From an uncultured Muribaculaceae bacterium (GTDB lineage Bacteria; Bacteroidota; Bacteroidia; Bacteroidales; Muribaculaceae), in NCBI GenBank assembly GCA_910583675.1, contig CAJTYH010000003.1:1-64000 (forward strand): 64,000 nt of DNA, read 5' to 3'. Below are positions 61,224 to 64,000 of this stretch, piece after piece. Both the position numbers and the translations under genes were made by a program. The first letter of the stretch is position 1; the number at the start of each line of letters is the position of its first letter. The notes beneath the pieces are model-generated. The model ran no database searches and was not told the origin of the DNA. It worked only from the letters and a program-made list of their open reading frames with translations.

Positions 61224-63647
61224 ATGATCCATAACCTAACATTACCGGCATTGGTTGCGGCCATAATCTTAGCCTCGGCATATGACAGGTCGGCAGCGGC
61301 ACCGCTTACTCCGCAGGAAGCGCTCGCAAGGGCACTTGATAGCAATGTGTCAATGAAATCTGTTTATGCAGCGTTGACGAATACAAAGGAACATGCAATA
61401 AAACTGTCATATACCGTGCGTATACCATCGTCGCAGCATAATGCACTGTACATATTCACCCCCGAAAGCGGAGGCTATCTGCTTGTCAGTGCAGACGATA
61501 AGGTTGTCCCTGTCCTTGGGTATTCAGACAACGGCCTCTTCAATCCGGACAATATTCCTCCTGCCATGAACTGGTGGCTTGGAGAGTATGCCGATCAGAT
61601 AGGGCATTCGGCATCCTCAAGATCGTCCGCTATGGTCGAACGCCCCGACAGGGCACCAATCGAGCCGATGGTAACCACACGTTGGAACCAAGACAGCCCC
61701 TACAATGCACTTTGCCCGTCATATGACGGACACCGTTCAGTCACCGGATGCGTGGCAACCGCAATGGCACAGATCATGGCATACCATAAGTGGCCGGAGA
61801 AAGGGAAGGGACAACATGAGTACTACAACCGTAACGAGCTGATATCGCTTGACTTCTCGCAAATGACATATGATTGGGGCAATATGCTTGATTCATATGC
61901 GGACGGTGCAGGAACGGAGAGGCAGAAAATCGCAGTGGCGCAACTGATGTATTCCTGCGGTGTAAGCACTGACATGAATTATTCACCTTCACAAAGCGGT
62001 ACGCCAGACGTTTTCGTCGCTTCCGCCCTTGTTGACTATTTCGACTATGATGCCGGTATCCGTTACGCCGAACGCGACTATTTCGGAATGCTTGAATGGG
62101 AGGAGTTCATCTACGGTCAGCTTCGCGACTATGGCCCCGTGCAATATTCCGGATCAAGCAGTGACGGTGGCCATTCATTCGTATGCGACGGCTACAGTTC
62201 CGATGGTTTCTTCCACATAAACTGGGGATGGGGTGGAATGAGCGACGGCTATTTTCGTCTTTCCGCTCTTGAGCCGGCCAATCACGGTATCGGAGGAGCA
62301 TCATCCGGATTCAACTACGACCAGGCGGTAATCGCCAACATACGTAAGCCCAAAAGGAATTCCAGGATGTATCTTAACCTCATGATGGATCAGGGCTTTG
62401 GTGTCGTCCCATCGAAATCCGGAGTGGACACGCGCCCTGGAGACCAATTGCAGATAGGTGGTCGCATTTTAAATTTCTCCGTCACGACTGCAAACGGCTC
62501 ACTTGGTGTCAAATTCACAAATAACGAAACCGGTGAGATAAAGTATGGTACCGCTCCCACACGCTTCTATCTACAGAAACTTGGTTTGTTGAACGGTTAT
62601 ACTTCAGAGATTCCGTCAACATTGCGTGCCGGCAGTTATACTGTCACACCGGTCATGTGCGGCACCGATGGTGTCTGGAAAGACGTACCTATCAAATTGT
62701 CAACTCCACAAAAGGTGCTAATGACTGTCAGAAACGGGATCTGCACATTCGAGGATGCATCTTCAGGGGAGGCCTCTGCGGAAGACGTTACGCTGCTTAC
62801 ACCGCTCTATCTTGGGAATCTGTTCAGGATGTCCGCCACGATCGTAAACCGAGGAGTTACTGAATATGTCGGAACAATCACCCCCACGCTTGCCACAGGC
62901 AACCAGCCGATTGCAAAGGCGTCGGCCATACCGGTAGACATACTTCCGGGAGAATCCATGCCGATTGAATATACCGGTATATTCAATCATTTCGCAACCA
63001 CCGAGCTGCCCGATCCTGGTAAATATACATTATATCTGGTCGCGGAGGCTACCAACCGTATACTGTCTGATGGGTTGGAGGTGGATTTGAACGGAGTTCC
63101 AGAAGATACCTCGGTCACAGCAAGCGGTTTCAAGATCGCAGGCAATCCGGACAAGGCTGATCGAAACAAGCTGGAATTCCATGCCGACATAAGATGCGAT
63201 GACGGATATTTTGGCCGTAACCTCACACTTGTCATATTCCCCTATACAGGGGGGCAGGTCAGCGCGCTTGCATCATTCGTCACAAACGACATTTTTGTCA
63301 GTGCCGGGGAAAGCGCTGAGGTAAGAGCCGCAGGAGCTTTTGCTGCCGGTGAGTCGGGCAAAACATATTTTGCGGTATTGTTCGATGGTCAGACTGCGGT
63401 AAGCCGTAAAGGGGAAGAGGTTGTCTTCACACTTGACGACGAGGCTGGGGTATGCCTGGTGACCGATGACCACAAAGACGCTTCTGGAACCGTCCGCGTG
63501 TTCACTTCCGGGGGCACACTCATCCGTGAAGCAGCTGTTGATGGAGACAGCCGGAAAACACTTGCCGGACTTCCGTCAGGGCTTTACATCATTGAACATA
63601 TACACGAGACTGGGGAACGGACTGTTGAAAAAGCTGTCATCAAGTAA
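61224..63647 (+). CDS. C10-family (streptopain-like) secreted cysteine protease
   Basis: An 807-residue exported protease. Signal peptide to about residue 25. Residues ~30-125 form a Spi-like pro-domain ('YLLVSADDKVVPVLGYSDNG'). The peptidase domain has catalytic Cys176 in 'TGCVATAMAQIMAYHKWP' and His317 in 'GGHSFVCDGYSSDG', followed by 'HINWGWGGMSDGYF'. A long beta-rich region follows, and the last ~75 residues resemble a type IX secretion tail ('LAGLPSGLYIIEHI'). Bacteroidales C10 proteases act on host or bacterial proteins outside the cell; the target is unknown here. Confidence 0.92.
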   Translation: MIHNLTLPALVAAIILASAYDRSAAAPLTPQEALARALDSNVSMKSVYAALTNTKEHAIKLSYTVRIPSSQHNALYIFTPESGGYLLVSADDKVVPVLGYSDNGLFNPDNIPPAMNWWLGEYADQIGHSASSRSSAMVERPDRAPIEPMVTTRWNQDSPYNALCPSYDGHRSVTGCVATAMAQIMAYHKWPEKGKGQHEYYNRNELISLDFSQMTYDWGNMLDSYADGAGTERQKIAVAQLMYSCGVSTDMNYSPSQSGTPDVFVASALVDYFDYDAGIRYAERDYFGMLEWEEFIYGQLRDYGPVQYSGSSSDGGHSFVCDGYSSDGFFHINWGWGGMSDGYFRLSALEPANHGIGGASSGFNYDQAVIANIRKPKRNSRMYLNLMMDQGFGVVPSKSGVDTRPGDQLQIGGRILNFSVTTANGSLGVKFTNNETGEIKYGTAPTRFYLQKLGLLNGYTSEIPSTLRAGSYTVTPVMCGTDGVWKDVPIKLSTPQKVLMTVRNGICTFEDASSGEASAEDVTLLTPLYLGNLFRMSATIVNRGVTEYVGTITPTLATGNQPIAKASAIPVDILPGESMPIEYTGIFNHFATTELPDPGKYTLYLVAEATNRILSDGLEVDLNGVPEDTSVTASGFKIAGNPDKADRNKLEFHADIRCDDGYFGRNLTLVIFPYTGGQVSALASFVTNDIFVSAGESAEVRAAGAFAAGESGKTYFAVLFDGQTAVSRKGEEVVFTLDDEAGVCLVTDDHKDASGTVRVFTSGGTLIREAAVDGDSRKTLAGLPSGLYIIEHIHETGERTVEKAVIK

Positions 63648-63685
63648 TTTCGAGCAACCATTCTGACAGTCCCCCATTTGGACAG

Positions 63686-63719
63686 AAAAAGGCGCTGTGC
63701 CAATTTTGGCACAGCGCCT
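63686..63719 (-). terminator. terminator of the GH32 gene
   Basis: AGGCGCTGTGCC (63690-63701) and GGCACAGCGCCT (63708-63719) form a perfect 12-bp stem. On the minus strand the hairpin is followed by TTTTTCTG, matching termination of the gene ending at 63758. Confidence 0.85.
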
Positions 63720-63757
63720 CTGCCTAAAACGTATCCAATTGCCTAAGTAGTTGTAAA

Positions 63758-64000
63758 CTATTTAGAATTTGTCTTTATAGAGTATATTTTCAGGTTCTGG
63801 AGTTTCGCTTTCCCTTCTATTGCTCTCACAGACAGCTCCGTGTATGGCTTCTCGGGAAAGACAAGGTTTGTCATGGCGAACCGGCCGTCATTGCCGAAGA
63901 CTTCGATGCTTGAGCGGTCAATGAATATCCTGAGACTGATCGTTCCGTTTTTCTCGAAAGTAGGGGACACTGTCACGGCGGGGAAGTCCTGACTGAAATC
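63758..64000 (-). CDS. glycoside hydrolase family 32 fructanase, C-terminal part
   Basis: Partial: the gene runs off the right edge. The visible ~80 residues ('FIDRSSIEVFGNDGRFAMTNLVFP') are the C-terminal beta-sandwich signature of GH32 levanases, inulinases and fructanases. The frame is open from base 64000 (read as DFSQDFPA before the GTG that an ORF caller would take as start). The catalytic propeller lies outside the window. Suggests a fructan-use locus to the right. Confidence 0.85.
   Translation of the reverse strand, partial: DFSQDFPAVTVSPTFEKNGTISLRIFIDRSSIEVFGNDGRFAMTNLVFPEKPYTELSVRAIEGKAKLQNLKIYSIKTNSK

Noticed and set aside
1..64000. CRISPR arrays, rRNA genes, insertion sequences
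   Set aside because: No regularly spaced repeat-spacer pattern, no rRNA signature and no transposase frame were seen anywhere in the window.

Overview
This window looks like a chromosomal stretch of a gut Bacteroidales bacterium, most likely Muribaculaceae-like. The grounds are Bacteroidetes-type promoters (TTTG, about 19-21 bp, TAnnTTTG) before several genes, a TonB-type outer-membrane beta-barrel receptor, secreted proteins with type IX-secretion-like C-terminal tails, the long form of IspG, an anaerobic pyruvate:ferredoxin oxidoreductase, and an oxalate-degradation cluster. The family-level placement is inference from gene content. I saw no rRNA genes, CRISPR arrays or insertion sequences.

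Layout. (1) 0.5-9.4 kb, plus strand: a membrane-anchored helix-turn-helix regulator, an outer-membrane receptor-like barrel, and a tripartite RND efflux operon (adaptor, pump, TolC). (2) 9.6-25.7 kb, minus strand: a long run of core genes: obg, three genes for a legionaminic/sialic-type nonulosonic acid sugar (ptmE-, legF- and legG-like), an M16 peptidase, ispG, purE, a PAP2-like membrane protein, rpoN, an HD-domain protein, folB, a lipoprotein, a RelA/SpoT-type (p)ppGpp synthetase, and an Mla-like lipid-transport ATPase/permease pair. (3) 25.9-30.4 kb: tRNA-Cys, followed by a visibly more AT-rich three-gene LlaJI/McrBC-like restriction-modification operon. (4) 30.5-33.4 kb, minus: a DEAD-box helicase and a ClC channel.

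(5) 33.6-50.6 kb, mostly plus: an anaerobic energy-metabolism block. NfnAB-like transhydrogenase subunits, threonine dehydratase, formyl-CoA transferase, oxalyl-CoA decarboxylase, an AEC carrier (same gene set as E. coli yfdWUV), pyruvate:ferredoxin oxidoreductase, an SPFH protein (minus), phosphotransbutyrylase, butyrate kinase and a formate/nitrite channel. Together these could turn oxalate into formate and CO2 and export the formate. They could also carry threonine through 2-oxobutyrate, an acyl-CoA and an acyl-phosphate to a short-chain acid with ATP gain, with NfnAB linking ferredoxin to NADPH. (6) 50.6-51.6 kb, minus: queE and queD for queuosine synthesis. (7) 51.7-57.6 kb, minus: a second tripartite RND operon in the order TolC, adaptor, pump. 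(8) 57.8-64 kb: a two-gene operon of unknown secreted proteins (one with a 124-residue tandem duplication), a divergent C10 cysteine protease, and the C-terminal end of a GH32 fructanase running off the right edge.

The items I find most worth a second look are the restriction operon, whose cytosine methyltransferase has an unusual motif order; an 840-bp gene-free interval (46.7-47.6 kb) with a near-perfect promoter and a chain of hairpins, suggesting an unannotated structured RNA; and an AT-rich repeat family that abuts or supplies the last codons of three unrelated genes.
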